Below are positions 16,485-25,168 of a DNA stretch of 64,000 nucleotides, in pieces (positions within the stretch are counted from its first letter, which is position 1; each line of letters starts with the position of its first letter). Below the pieces are notes generated by a model. The model ran no database searches, had not been told where the DNA came from, and saw only the letters and a list, made by a program, of their open reading frames with translations. The translations under genes were made by a program, and so were the position numbers. The DNA comes from Methylobacteriaceae bacterium (GTDB lineage: Bacteria > Pseudomonadota > Alphaproteobacteria > Rhizobiales > Beijerinckiaceae), in NCBI GenBank assembly GCA_020638195.1, contig JACKJC010000006.1:1-64000 (forward strand), given 5' to 3'.

Positions 16485-16690
16485 AGCTGCATTATTACCC
16501 CGAAACCGACAGTCTCTACATCGAGCTAAAGACTCAGCCCGGCGCTGAAACGCGTGAAATCGCCGCCGGTCTCAACGTCGATTTTGATGCGAAGGGGGAT
16601 GTGGTCGGCATCGATATCGACCATGCTTCGCGCAAGCTCGATCTCACGTCTTTGGAGACGATAGCGCTTCCAGTTGCGCGCGCGAGCTGA
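16481..16690 (+). CDS. DUF2283 domain protein
   Basis: The 69-residue product is a clear DUF2283 protein: it begins KLHYYPETDSLYIELK and contains GLNVDFDAKGDVVGIDIDHAS. The family is small, of unknown function and often paired with another small gene, as here by an ATGA overlap. It may be the antitoxin-like or partner component. Confidence 0.85.
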   Translation: MKLHYYPETDSLYIELKTQPGAETREIAAGLNVDFDAKGDVVGIDIDHASRKLDLTSLETIALPVARAS

Positions 16691-16718
16691 AAGCGCGCGA
16701 AAAATAAGGAGACGCCCA

Positions 16719-17036
16719 ATGATCGTAGCCATCGTCCGTTTCGCGCTGCCGGCGCCGGTCTCGCTCGAGGAGGCCGCCCGCATGTTCGAATCCAGCGCGC
16801 CGAAATATCAGGGGCTGCCGGGCCTCGTCCGGAAATACTACATTCGCGCCGAGGACGGACGTTCCGCCGGCGGCGTCTATCTCTGGGAGAACAAGGCGGC
16901 GGCCGAGGCCGTCTACAACGGCGAATGGCGCGATCGAGTCGCGAAACTCTACGGTTCGCAACCACAGGTCGAGTTCCTGGACTGCCCCGTGGTCGTCGAC
17001 AACGCCGCTGGCGGCGCGATCACCAGGGCCGCCTGA
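16719..17036 (+). CDS. YdhR-type putative monooxygenase
   Basis: The 105-residue protein has the dimeric alpha-beta barrel pattern of the YdhR group: MFESSAPKYQGLPGLVRKYYI (about residue 22) and GGVYLWENKAAAEAVYN (about 49). Members are thought to be small cofactor-free oxygenases, mostly without known substrates. ATG at 16719 follows AAGGAGA. It lies between the DUF2283 pair and the Mth938-like gene on the same strand. Confidence 0.8.
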   Translation: MIVAIVRFALPAPVSLEEAARMFESSAPKYQGLPGLVRKYYIRAEDGRSAGGVYLWENKAAAEAVYNGEWRDRVAKLYGSQPQVEFLDCPVVVDNAAGGAITRAA

Positions 17037-17049
17037 GTTCTAGCGGCCG

Positions 17050-17433
17050 ATGTCCGACGACCGTCCAGGCGGCTTTCTCCCCGGTCGCCATCCGATAGAC
17101 GCCTATGGCGAGGGCGGGTTCAAGTTCGGCGGCATGTCGCATCGCGGCTCGCTGCTGGCTCTGCCTTCGGGGCTTTACGCCTGGGATGCCATGACGCCGG
17201 CGGACATCGACGCGCAGTCGCTGGCGCGGGTGCTCGCAGAAGCCCCTGATGCGATCGAGCATCTGCTGGTCGGCACCGGCCTCGATCTCGCACCGCTGGC
17301 GCCCGCGCTCGTCCAGCGCCTGCGGACGCTGAAAATCGTCGCCGAACCCATGGCCACCGGCGCGGCCGCGCGTACATACAATATTCTGATGGGCGAGGGG
17401 CGGCGCGTGGCCGCCGCGCTCCTCGCCGTATGA
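17050..17433 (+). CDS. Mth938-like domain protein
   Basis: The 127-residue product belongs to the Mth938/DUF498 family, related to the mitochondrial complex I assembly factor NDUFAF3. Characteristic parts are the early HPIDAYGEGGFKFGG and the central LLVGTGLDLAPLAPAL. In Rhizobiales it usually follows secF and precedes the squalene-synthase-like gene, as here. By analogy it may help respiratory complex assembly. Confidence 0.88.
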   Translation: MSDDRPGGFLPGRHPIDAYGEGGFKFGGMSHRGSLLALPSGLYAWDAMTPADIDAQSLARVLAEAPDAIEHLLVGTGLDLAPLAPALVQRLRTLKIVAEPMATGAAARTYNILMGEGRRVAAALLAV

Positions 17434-17452
17434 CGCGCCGGGCGACAGAAAC

Positions 17453-18355
17453 ATGACAGCACCCGCCGCCGATAAGAGCGCCGCCGCGCCGGCCGACCAG
17501 CGGATCGAGCGGATGGCGGAGAATTACGCGCATTGCGAGCAACTCCTGCGCTCGCACGACCGCGACCGCTGGCTCGCCTGCATGTTCGCGCCCGCGCCCG
17601 CGCGCCCGCGCCTGCATGCGCTCTACGCCTTCAGCCTGGAGATCGCGCGTATCCGCGAGACCGTTTCCGACCCGATGCCCGGCGAAATCCGCATGCAATG
17701 GTGGGTCGACGCGATCGAGGGCGAGGCGCGCGGCGATGTCCGCTCGCATCCGGTGGCCGCCGCGCTCATCGACACGATCCGCGCCTTCAGCCTGCCGCGC
17801 ACCGCCTTCACCGATCTGGTCGAGGCGCGGCGGTTCGATCTCTACGACGAGCCCATGGCGGACCTGAAGGAGCTGGAGGCCTATTGTGGGCGAACCGCTT
17901 CCGCTCTGTTCAGGCTCGCCTCCATCATTCTGGCGGAAGGCGGCGAGCCTGGCGGCGCGGAGGCCGCAGGCTATGCCGGCGTCGCCTATGCGCTGACAGG
18001 GCTCTTGCGTTCTTTTCCCTGGCTTGCAGCCCGCGGACAGATCTATGTGCCCGCCGAAACCCTCGAGAGCCACGGCGTCACGCCGGCCGCCGCGCTCGTG
18101 CGGCCGGCAAAGCCCGGCCTGGTCGCGGCGCTGGCCGATCTCAGGGCTCTTGCCCGCCGCCGTAACGGCGAGGCGCTGGCGCATCTCGCCGCCGTTACGC
18201 CAAAGGCCCGCGCCGCCTTCGCGCCGCTCGCCTGTGCGCCGCTCTACCTTCAGGCGATGGAGCGGCCGGACTACCAGCCCTTTTCCAGTCGGATCGACGT
18301 CGCGCAATGGCGCCGGCAATGGGCGATCTGGCGGTTCTCGCGAAAATTCCGCTGA
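17453..18355 (+). CDS. Squalene/phytoene synthase family protein (NDUFAF6-like)
   Basis: The 300-residue protein has the all-helical trans-isoprenyl synthase fold but lacks both Asp-rich substrate motifs: the first region reads IARIRETVSDPMPGEIRMQWW and the second FPWLAARGQIYVPAETL. This matches the NDUFAF6-like branch rather than true synthases. Its neighbour is the NDUFAF3-like Mth938 gene, so both bacterial counterparts of mitochondrial complex I assembly factors lie side by side. A role in complex I biogenesis is an inference. Confidence 0.82.
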   Translation: MTAPAADKSAAAPADQRIERMAENYAHCEQLLRSHDRDRWLACMFAPAPARPRLHALYAFSLEIARIRETVSDPMPGEIRMQWWVDAIEGEARGDVRSHPVAAALIDTIRAFSLPRTAFTDLVEARRFDLYDEPMADLKELEAYCGRTASALFRLASIILAEGGEPGGAEAAGYAGVAYALTGLLRSFPWLAARGQIYVPAETLESHGVTPAAALVRPAKPGLVAALADLRALARRRNGEALAHLAAVTPKARAAFAPLACAPLYLQAMERPDYQPFSSRIDVAQWRRQWAIWRFSRKFR

Positions 18356-20737
18356 TCAGGGCAGGACCTTCAGGTTGCCGTCGGTCATAGCGACCAGCAG
18401 CAGCCGCCCGTCCGCGCCCAGCCGGAACTGGCCGTACTTGGCGTGCGCGAAATCGTCGGCGCGCCCTTCCTCGAAGAAATAGGCGTCCGTGCCGACGAAC
18501 CAGCGTCGAGACTTCTGGCGCAACTTGACGGCGATCTGATTGCCTTGCGGTTTTGCGCCTGGCGCGGCGAGGCCCTGTATGGTCGCGATCGACCGGTCGT
18601 CGATATCGGCGAAGGCGACGACTTCGCCCTTGACGCCGCGCGGCGCCGGCAGCCTGTCGACGTTAAAGGCGACTGCCATATAGTCGCCCTGGATCAGCGA
18701 GCGTGGATCGACCGGCCGCAGCGCGATGTAGACGATGCGGCCGTTCGCCAGCACATCCTCGGCGCTGCGTACGGCAGTCCCGCCGATCGCGGCGGTCGCG
18801 GCGGTCCCGAGCGCGATCAGGCCGAGCGCCATGCCGCCGAAAGCCTTTGGGAGCGCCACGCCGACGTCGCGCGACCGCGTGATGAAGACCACGAGACCGA
18901 GCGCCGCGCCGAGGCCCATGAGCACATAGGCCTTTTGGGTCAGCGGCCAGTTCAGCGCGTAATAGAAGGCGCTGACAATCCACACCGCGGCCAGCGCCGC
19001 CGCGCCTGCAAGTCCGCGCGAATTGGCGAGCATGGCGCCGGCGAAGATCGCGATCGTGGCGCCAAACGCCGGCGAGCGGAAGGTGAGCGCAACCATCACG
19101 GCGGCGACCGCGAAGCCCAGAGGCGTGCGCAGGTCCGCGCGCCGCGCGAGCAGGGTGACGACGCCGGCAAGGCCGAGCGCTATGGACACCGCCTGCGCGG
19201 GCCCGGCCCACGGCGTGCGGATCAGGCCGGCGAGTTCGCCGACGAGGCCGGAGCCGGCGCCGACGAGGAAGGGCCGCCCGGCCATCAGGAGGAGCGCGAC
19301 AAGGCCGCCTGCTGTCCAGCCGGCGAAGAATGGCCGCGCGTTCTCGGGCAGCTTGAAGCCGAGGCCAGGTCCGGCGAGCCCGACCGCGCCAGCGACGGCG
19401 ACGATCGAGGTCAGCGCGACCGACGTCTCCATGTGGTTCCACGCGAAGCGGGCGAGCAGCGAGACGACGATCGCCCACAGCGCCCAGAAGCCGAACAACA
19501 TGCGCATCCAGCGCGCCTGGATCGTAAAGCCGACCGCGATGGCGATGACGGCCAGCAGGAAGCCGGCGTCGCGCTTGAACCAGCGCGTCAGCGCATAGAC
19601 CAGCAGCGCTGTCGAAACGCCGGACAGGATGAGGCCGAACATCTGGCGGAAGGAGAAGGGCGCTCCGCCGCGCATGATGAAGACGGCTGGGATCAGCGTA
19701 AGCGCGCCGGCGATGGCCGCGCCCGACGCCGTGTCCAGGTAGGTCCCGAACAGCAGGCCGTAAACCGAAAGAATGGGCATGGCCGCGAGCAGCGCGCCAA
19801 AACCGCTGAGCGCCGCCAGCGGCCATGAGACCTTGGCCTCGAGATCGGCGACCGCGCCTTTTTCCGCCTCGGCCCGGCGATGGACCATCCTCAGGACGGT
19901 CACGCTGCCGAACACGATGGCGGTCGACAGGGCGGCGAGCGCAATCGCGCCGCCGATCTCGAACTTGGTGTCGATCAATATTTTGTACAGCCGCGCGATG
20001 ATCAGCGCGTCGATGCCGGCGAATGCCAGTGTCATCACGCCGAATTCCAGCGGGCGCACGAGGGCCAGGCCGCCCGTCAGGAGGCAGAGGAGGAAAGCGG
20101 CGGTCACGAAGGCGCCATCGCCGACGGCGGCCGAGCGGAACAGCCCTTCGAAGCCCGTGGCTGTGATCAGAGCGATCGCGCCCAGGCTCGCCAGACGGAA
20201 GGCCCATGTCGTCTCGCCGATGAAGCGCCGCAGCCCGAGGTAGGGACAGAGAAAGGCGGCGACCGCGAGCGCAATCGCCCAGGCCGGCGCGAACTTGGCC
20301 AGTTCGATGCCGCTGCTCTCCTGCATGCGCCAAAGCCCGATCGCGCCGCCGGCGACGATTGTCCAGAGGACCCAGACCGCGTCGTGCCGCGCGGCGAGCG
20401 CGAAGGGGAGCGTCAGCGCCGCCCAGAGCGCGAAGAGCTGCCAGGCGTCGGCGCCGCTGGGGTAGGTCTGGCCGATCAGGGCGAATAGCCCGCCGACAGC
20501 GGCCGTCGCCACCAGCAGCGCCGGCGTTCTCGCACGAGGCGCGAACGCCGCAGCCAGCGCCGATGCGAGCAGAAGGCCCGCGATCAGCTCCAGCTTGGTG
20601 AGGCGGTGAAACGACGACCAGTTGGCCGCGATCCAGCAGAATACGCCGAAGGCGAAGAGGCCGGCCGCGCCGATGCCGGTGAGCGCCCGCAGCGTCGCGG
20701 CGGGAATTTGGGTCTGCGAATTGTCCTGCGATGTCAT
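18356..20737 (-). CDS. DUF2157/DUF4401 membrane protein with C-terminal GDYXXLXY domain
   Basis: This 793-residue protein has about twenty hydrophobic segments. The N-terminus (LRALTGIGAAGLFAFGVFCWIAANW) is DUF2157-like, the middle resembles DUF4401, and the last 130 residues form a soluble GDYXXLXY-type domain with LIQGDYMAVAF, the GDY motif starting at about residue 684. These modules are often separate neighbouring genes; here they are one chain. Function is unknown; a sensor or envelope role is possible. ATG at 20737 follows GGGAGCGGG. Confidence 0.8.
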   Translation of the reverse strand: MTSQDNSQTQIPAATLRALTGIGAAGLFAFGVFCWIAANWSSFHRLTKLELIAGLLLASALAAAFAPRARTPALLVATAAVGGLFALIGQTYPSGADAWQLFALWAALTLPFALAARHDAVWVLWTIVAGGAIGLWRMQESSGIELAKFAPAWAIALAVAAFLCPYLGLRRFIGETTWAFRLASLGAIALITATGFEGLFRSAAVGDGAFVTAAFLLCLLTGGLALVRPLEFGVMTLAFAGIDALIIARLYKILIDTKFEIGGAIALAALSTAIVFGSVTVLRMVHRRAEAEKGAVADLEAKVSWPLAALSGFGALLAAMPILSVYGLLFGTYLDTASGAAIAGALTLIPAVFIMRGGAPFSFRQMFGLILSGVSTALLVYALTRWFKRDAGFLLAVIAIAVGFTIQARWMRMLFGFWALWAIVVSLLARFAWNHMETSVALTSIVAVAGAVGLAGPGLGFKLPENARPFFAGWTAGGLVALLLMAGRPFLVGAGSGLVGELAGLIRTPWAGPAQAVSIALGLAGVVTLLARRADLRTPLGFAVAAVMVALTFRSPAFGATIAIFAGAMLANSRGLAGAAALAAVWIVSAFYYALNWPLTQKAYVLMGLGAALGLVVFITRSRDVGVALPKAFGGMALGLIALGTAATAAIGGTAVRSAEDVLANGRIVYIALRPVDPRSLIQGDYMAVAFNVDRLPAPRGVKGEVVAFADIDDRSIATIQGLAAPGAKPQGNQIAVKLRQKSRRWFVGTDAYFFEEGRADDFAHAKYGQFRLGADGRLLLVAMTDGNLKVLP

Positions 20738-20827
20738 GGCGTTCGGTCCCGCTCCCGGCGAAGTGCGGGAGGCTGCGAGCATCTCGAATAGGAGCGCCGC
20801 CGTCCCGTCGCGGCGCCGTTTCGCACG

Positions 20828-21277
20828 TCAGGGCCGCACGTAGGCCCAGCCCTGTTCCTGCAATTCCGCGAGACGAGCGACCCCGGCCGGCACGATTCCG
20901 ACATCGGGAAGCAGTTCGACCTTCCTGCCCTCCGCCTTTTCCATCGACTCGATCGTGTTGCCGCAAGCGGTGAAGGCGACGTCGGGGATGCTGAGCTTGA
21001 TCGATTTCACCCGGTCTTTGACGGGGGACGTATCGGCCCGCAGCATATGCAGGCCCGGCCCGTAGGCCACGACCTCGAATTCAACCACTTCACCCTTATC
21101 GCTGTAGTAGCGCGAGACGTTGGCGATATTGTCGAGGATCATTGTCATGCGGTGCGGGTCGTTCTCGGTGAGCTGGAAGACGATATGGTGCTCCCGCAGC
21201 GTCGCCGCCGCCAGCGCCGGCGCCGAAAGTCCCGCGAAAACAAGTGCAGCAAGAAGCGCCCGGCGCGTCGACGTCAT
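20828..21277 (-). CDS. Secreted DsrE-family protein
   Basis: The 149-residue precursor has a signal peptide (STRRALLAALVFAGLSAPALA) and a DsrE/DsrF-like domain: HHIVFQLTENDPHRMTMILDNIANV then VEFEVVAYGPGLHML. A Cys near residue 103 (AFTACGNTI) corresponds to the position of the active Cys in many DsrE proteins. Periplasmic DsrE-like proteins are common and poorly characterised; sulfur handling is only a family-level guess. Confidence 0.82.
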   Translation of the reverse strand: MTSTRRALLAALVFAGLSAPALAAATLREHHIVFQLTENDPHRMTMILDNIANVSRYYSDKGEVVEFEVVAYGPGLHMLRADTSPVKDRVKSIKLSIPDVAFTACGNTIESMEKAEGRKVELLPDVGIVPAGVARLAELQEQGWAYVRP

Positions 21278-21395
21278 GAAAATTCCTCCCGTTACAGGCT
21301 CGCACATGAGCGCGGTTCCGGGAAGCGGGGCGATGAATTGCAACGATACAGCTGTCGGCTAAGCTGAAGATGTCGCCCGTCCAGGGGAGGATGAA

Positions 21396-21776
21396 ATGAC
21401 AAAGACAAGAGCCATTGCTATCGGCGTCCTCGCATTTTCAGGGACGCTCCTGGCCGTCGATGCAGCTTCGGCGAGATGCATCGTTCGCGGCTCTCGCTAC
21501 AACCCACCTGAAAATGACGCCGTGACCTGGGCTGCCGCGGTCACAGGCGGGACATGCAGGATCACGTTCCGATCTCTGGGCAGTCTGGTGTTCACAGGAA
21601 CGTCGATCGCATCCCGCCCGTCCGGCGGAACCATCGCCATGGCGGGCAACACGACCGCCAATTATCGCGCCCGCGCTGGCTTCAAGGGAGTCGACAGCGT
21701 GGCTTTCAAGGTCTGCGGGCAGGGGCGAAGCGGCTCGGGCTGCTCGACGATCACCGTGCAGCTGTCGGTCGACTGA
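21396..21776 (+). CDS. Secreted Ig-like/cadherin-like small protein
   Basis: The 126-residue precursor begins with a signal peptide (about residues 1-24, ending DAASA). The mature part is beta-rich with four Cys (CIV, TCRIT, KVCGQ, GCSTI) and the end pattern FKGVDSVAFKVCGQ...STITVQLSVD, which is reminiscent of tandem Ig-like repeats in surface proteins, here as a single unit. No function known. A Shine-Dalgarno (GGGGAGGA) precedes the ATG. Confidence 0.65.
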   Translation: MTKTRAIAIGVLAFSGTLLAVDAASARCIVRGSRYNPPENDAVTWAAAVTGGTCRITFRSLGSLVFTGTSIASRPSGGTIAMAGNTTANYRARAGFKGVDSVAFKVCGQGRSGSGCSTITVQLSVD

Positions 21777-21791
21777 TTGGAGCGTCGCTGG

Positions 21792-23177
21792 TCAGAGCCT
21801 CTCCAGCCACCCCGCCAGATCCCGGTCCGCCCGCGCCGACAGCGCCATCTTTTTCGCGCGCGCCTTTTCCGGCCCGCGCAGGCGCTTGCCGTCGGGGTGC
21901 TTGACCGCCTCGGTCAACGGCGGGAACAGGCCGAAATTGACGTTCATCGGCTGGAAGGAGCGCGGCCCGGCGTCGATCTTCGCGATATGCCCGCCGGTGA
22001 TGTGGGCGATCAGCGCGCCGATGGCGGTGGTCTGTGGCGGCGGGGAGATCGGCGCGCCTAGCCGCTCGGCCGCCGCCATGCGGCCGGCGATCAACCCGAC
22101 CGCGGCGCTCTCGACATAGCCTTCGCAGCCCGTGATCTGGCCGGCGAAGCGCAGTCGCGGATCGGCCTTCAGCCGCAATTGCGGGTCGAGCAGGGCCGGG
22201 GAATTGAGATAGGTGTTGCGGTGAATGCCGCCGAGCCGGGCGAATTCGGCCTTTTCCAGCCCCGGAATCGTGCGAAAAATCTCGACCTGCGCACCGTGCT
22301 TCAGCTTGGTCTGGAAGCCCACCATGTTGTAGAGCGTGCCGAGCGCATTGTCCTGCCGCAGCTGCACGACGGCATAGGGCTTGACAGTCGGATTGTGGGA
22401 ATTTGTCAGGCCCATCGGCTTCATCGGGCCGTGCCGTAGCGTCTCTGGACCGCGCTCGGCCATCACCTCGATCGGCAGGCAGCCGTCGAAATAGGGCGTC
22501 CCCTCCCATTCCCGGAACTCGGTCTTGGGACCGTCGATCAGGGCCGCGATAAAGGCCGCGTATTGCTCGCGATCGAGTGGACAGTTGATGTAGTCCGCGC
22601 CCGTGCCGCCCGGTCCTGCCTTATCGTAGCGCGACTGGAGCCAGGCCTTGGCCATGTCGATGGAGTCGCGGTGGACGATCGGCGCTATGGCGTCGAAAAA
22701 GGCGAGGCCCGCCTCGCCCGTGGCCTTGCCAATCGCCTTGGCCAGTTGAATCGACGTCAGAGGCCCTGTGGCAATTATCACGTTATCCCAATCGCTTGGC
22801 GGGATATCCTGAATCTCTTCGCGAGCGACTTGAATCAGATCGTGAGCGGCGATGGCGGACGTCACGGCGCCCGAAAATCCGTCGCGGTCGACCGCCAGCG
22901 CGCCGCCGGCTGGCACCTGGTTGGCGTCGGCGGCGCGCATGACCAGCGAGCCCATGGCGCGCATCTCGCGATGCAGGACGCCGACGGCGTTGGTCGTGGC
23001 GTCATCGGAGCGGAAGGAGTTGGAGCAGACGAGCTCGGCGAGGCCGTCGGTCTGGTGGGCGTCGGTGCCACGCACCGGCCGCATCTCGTGCAGCACGACG
23101 GGAACGCCTGCGGACGCGATCTGCCATGCGGCCTCCGAGCCCGCCAGCCCGCCGCCGATAATATGGATGGGTTTCAT
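21792..23177 (-). CDS. trmFO: Methylenetetrahydrofolate-tRNA-(uracil-5-)-methyltransferase TrmFO
   Basis: TrmFO is a folate- and FAD-dependent enzyme that makes 5-methyluridine at position 54 of tRNA. The 461-residue length is typical. The N-terminus shows the FAD dinucleotide motif IHIIGGGLAGSEAAW, followed by HEMRPVRGTDAHQTDGLAELVCSNSFRSDD, a strong family signature. Several Cys, including the active-site region LINCP-type DYINCPLDREQYAAF, are retained. The ATG at 23177 starts the conserved MKPIHI segment. Confidence 0.96.
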   Translation of the reverse strand: MKPIHIIGGGLAGSEAAWQIASAGVPVVLHEMRPVRGTDAHQTDGLAELVCSNSFRSDDATTNAVGVLHREMRAMGSLVMRAADANQVPAGGALAVDRDGFSGAVTSAIAAHDLIQVAREEIQDIPPSDWDNVIIATGPLTSIQLAKAIGKATGEAGLAFFDAIAPIVHRDSIDMAKAWLQSRYDKAGPGGTGADYINCPLDREQYAAFIAALIDGPKTEFREWEGTPYFDGCLPIEVMAERGPETLRHGPMKPMGLTNSHNPTVKPYAVVQLRQDNALGTLYNMVGFQTKLKHGAQVEIFRTIPGLEKAEFARLGGIHRNTYLNSPALLDPQLRLKADPRLRFAGQITGCEGYVESAAVGLIAGRMAAAERLGAPISPPPQTTAIGALIAHITGGHIAKIDAGPRSFQPMNVNFGLFPPLTEAVKHPDGKRLRGPEKARAKKMALSARADRDLAGWLERL

Positions 23178-23230
23178 GGGGAGGGGATTAGCGTGTGGCC
23201 GCTGGAACGCAAGCCCTCCGACGCTGGACA

Positions 23231-23270
23231 AAGAGAAAGCGCCCGCCGGAGGGAGGAGACCGGCGGGCGC
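23231..23270 (-). terminator. Rho-independent terminator after DUF1127 gene
   Basis: Eleven-base arms GCGCCCGCCGG (23239-23249) and CCGGCGGGCGC (23260-23270); on the minus strand the stem is followed by TTTCTCTT. Confidence 0.8.
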
Positions 23271-23328
23271 TGCTGGGCATGAAACTCGGCCGGGGAGGGA
23301 GGAGATCCGGCGTCTGCGTCATGCAAAC

Positions 23329-23484
23329 TCAGTACTGGGCGGATTTCTTCGCAATGTGCTCGATGTCGGCGCGGACGATGCCGAGGTCGTGCAATTCGCG
23401 GTCCGTCAGACGCGACAGTTCCCGCACCGACGCGCGATAGCGGCGCCATTCGTGGATCTTGTGCGCGATTTCCTTGATCGACAT
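23329..23484 (-). CDS. DUF1127 (YjiS-like) small protein
   Basis: This 51-residue protein has the DUF1127 pattern: WRRYRASVRELSRLTDRELHDLG followed by IVRADIEHIAKKSA. Small Arg-rich DUF1127 proteins in Alphaproteobacteria influence RNA turnover and carbon or phosphate responses in the few cases studied. The gene stands alone, with its own terminator and an AT-rich upstream region, consistent with a strongly regulated short transcript. Confidence 0.9.
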   Translation of the reverse strand: MSIKEIAHKIHEWRRYRASVRELSRLTDRELHDLGIVRADIEHIAKKSAQY

Positions 23485-23869
23485 AGCTCTGTTCCCATCA
23501 CGTTGCGCGGCGTTGTCCGTCGCTCATGATGCAATGCAACATAGTGGAGATATGAACATTCGTGTAGAAGCGATTTCACAAAACAGATATGTGAAAAATG
23601 CATGCAAACGCACAAATGAACAGATATTTATGCCTGAGACACGCTTTTGGCGCATGCAATAAATCGCAGAGCGAAATCAATGGATTGTGCGATGCGGCAG
23701 AAAAGTGAGGAGTCCTCAGAGCCGCTTGCGGACCTGGGTTCCGGTCACGGCTCGCTTGACTCGGACCTTCGGCGAATATGCGTCCGACGGCTACAAAGGT
23801 CTTTCTGGGCGGCGGTCGAGCACTCCCTCTGCGTGAGCGACTGAGAGACTGCGATCGCCAGCATCACGT
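23485..23869. other. Non-coding AT-rich stretch with inverted repeat
   Basis: No credible gene is seen in this 385-base gap. Bases 23540-23660 are clearly poorer in GC than the surroundings. They hold the exact inverted repeat TTTCACA-N9-TGTGAAA at 23574-23596, about 90 bases upstream of the DUF1127 start and so placed as a possible operator for it. The remainder shows nothing I recognise. Confidence 0.5.
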
Positions 23870-25102
23870 TCAGGGTATGGTGTGAACACTTGCCTTGATC
23901 GCGAGGACCTTGGACGCATCCCATACGTCGCCGGGCTTCGCGGGCCCGACCATCACATGGAACTGCTTGATGTTGAACATGTCGCGGCATGTCTCTTCGA
24001 GGGCGGGGTTCCATTTCGGGTTGGCCTGATCATTCGGATTCCGAGTGACCCCTAAAAGCTTTCGATCGACGATCGTCGCGATCAGGCTTTGCGCCCAGTC
24101 GCTGCCGCCATCGCTCCGGACGACGAAGCCTTTGCCGAAGCAAATTCTGTAATTGTCGAGCTTCGGTAATTTGATCTCGCAAAATTTCGCATAATCCGCG
24201 TTCTTGGCCTGATCCGCGGCGGATAGCGGCGCACACGAAAAGGTCTTCGGTTCCGGATTGGCCGGCGGGGGCGGAGGTTTCGGATAAGTGGCTGTCACAG
24301 GGAGCACTTCGCCGTCGCGTTCGAACGAATCCTGCGGAAACCACTGATAGGCGCCAAATGCCCGCCCCGATTGCCCTCCCTGGTTTTCCAGCATGACCGA
24401 CGCCGGCGTCTTCAATTGGAGGCATTCCCCCGCGGAAATGATCTGCCGGGATTCCGGGAAAGGATTCGGCGCCGCGTCGTGATCAGATACGTTCCAAAAT
24501 ACGTGCATCGCCATGGGCCCGGAATTGCACAGCCGCACGTCGTGTCGGATCCGCTTCCTGAAAGCGATGCCGTTTCTCGCCAGCGTCACCAGCTCGCCCG
24601 ATTGGGGCGTGCCGAATTCGACGGGGGCGCCGAGCTCTTTGGGGACCGTGGTGATCCGGCACGCCACGAGGAACGCCTGCACGCGCTTCTGGTCGGCGGC
24701 GGAATCTCCGGGAATATCGCCTACGCCGCAATGCCAGCCGTCGTCGCGCAATGGCTTGCTGACGATCATCTGGTAGTTGCAGAGCGGCGCAACCTGCTCG
24801 CAGCCGCCGCCGGTGACCACGAATCCCTGCTGCTTCTCGGAATCCGAAAGCGCTACATCGGCGTCCGGCCACCGCCCGGGACCGCCGATGGCGCTCCATT
24901 TGCGGATGCATTGCATCCTTTGTCCTGGGCCAGCCGAATAGGTCTGGCGGCCCCAGGCTGAAGGAACGAGATGGTTGCAGGTGTTGGGAGGCTGGACCTG
25001 AGGACCGTCCTCCGCGTGGGCCGTGATCGAACCAACGGACAGCGAAGCGGCGGCCAGCCAGCCGACGGCCAAAGCCCACGAATGGCGCAATGTAATCGGC
25101 AT
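23870..25102 (-). CDS. Secreted protein of unknown function, 410 residues
   Basis: A signal peptide is visible (about residues 1-30, ending TAHA). The mature chain contains many Cys, repeated Trp, and a Pro-rich linker (YPKPPPPPANPEPK) around residue 275 dividing two domains. I do not recognise either. The C-terminal part has CFGKGFVVRSDGGSDWAQSLIATIVD. It is monocistronic, between the DUF1127 gene and uvrA. Codon use is somewhat less GC-biased than in uvrA, so it may be an accessory gene. Confidence 0.75.
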   Translation of the reverse strand: MPITLRHSWALAVGWLAAASLSVGSITAHAEDGPQVQPPNTCNHLVPSAWGRQTYSAGPGQRMQCIRKWSAIGGPGRWPDADVALSDSEKQQGFVVTGGGCEQVAPLCNYQMIVSKPLRDDGWHCGVGDIPGDSAADQKRVQAFLVACRITTVPKELGAPVEFGTPQSGELVTLARNGIAFRKRIRHDVRLCNSGPMAMHVFWNVSDHDAAPNPFPESRQIISAGECLQLKTPASVMLENQGGQSGRAFGAYQWFPQDSFERDGEVLPVTATYPKPPPPPANPEPKTFSCAPLSAADQAKNADYAKFCEIKLPKLDNYRICFGKGFVVRSDGGSDWAQSLIATIVDRKLLGVTRNPNDQANPKWNPALEETCRDMFNIKQFHVMVGPAKPGDVWDASKVLAIKASVHTIP

Positions 25103-25168
25103 CTCGTCCCCCGCTTGGCCCTTAGGCGGAAGTTAACATCCCGCCGACGCCGCGCAATGTGAGACGCC

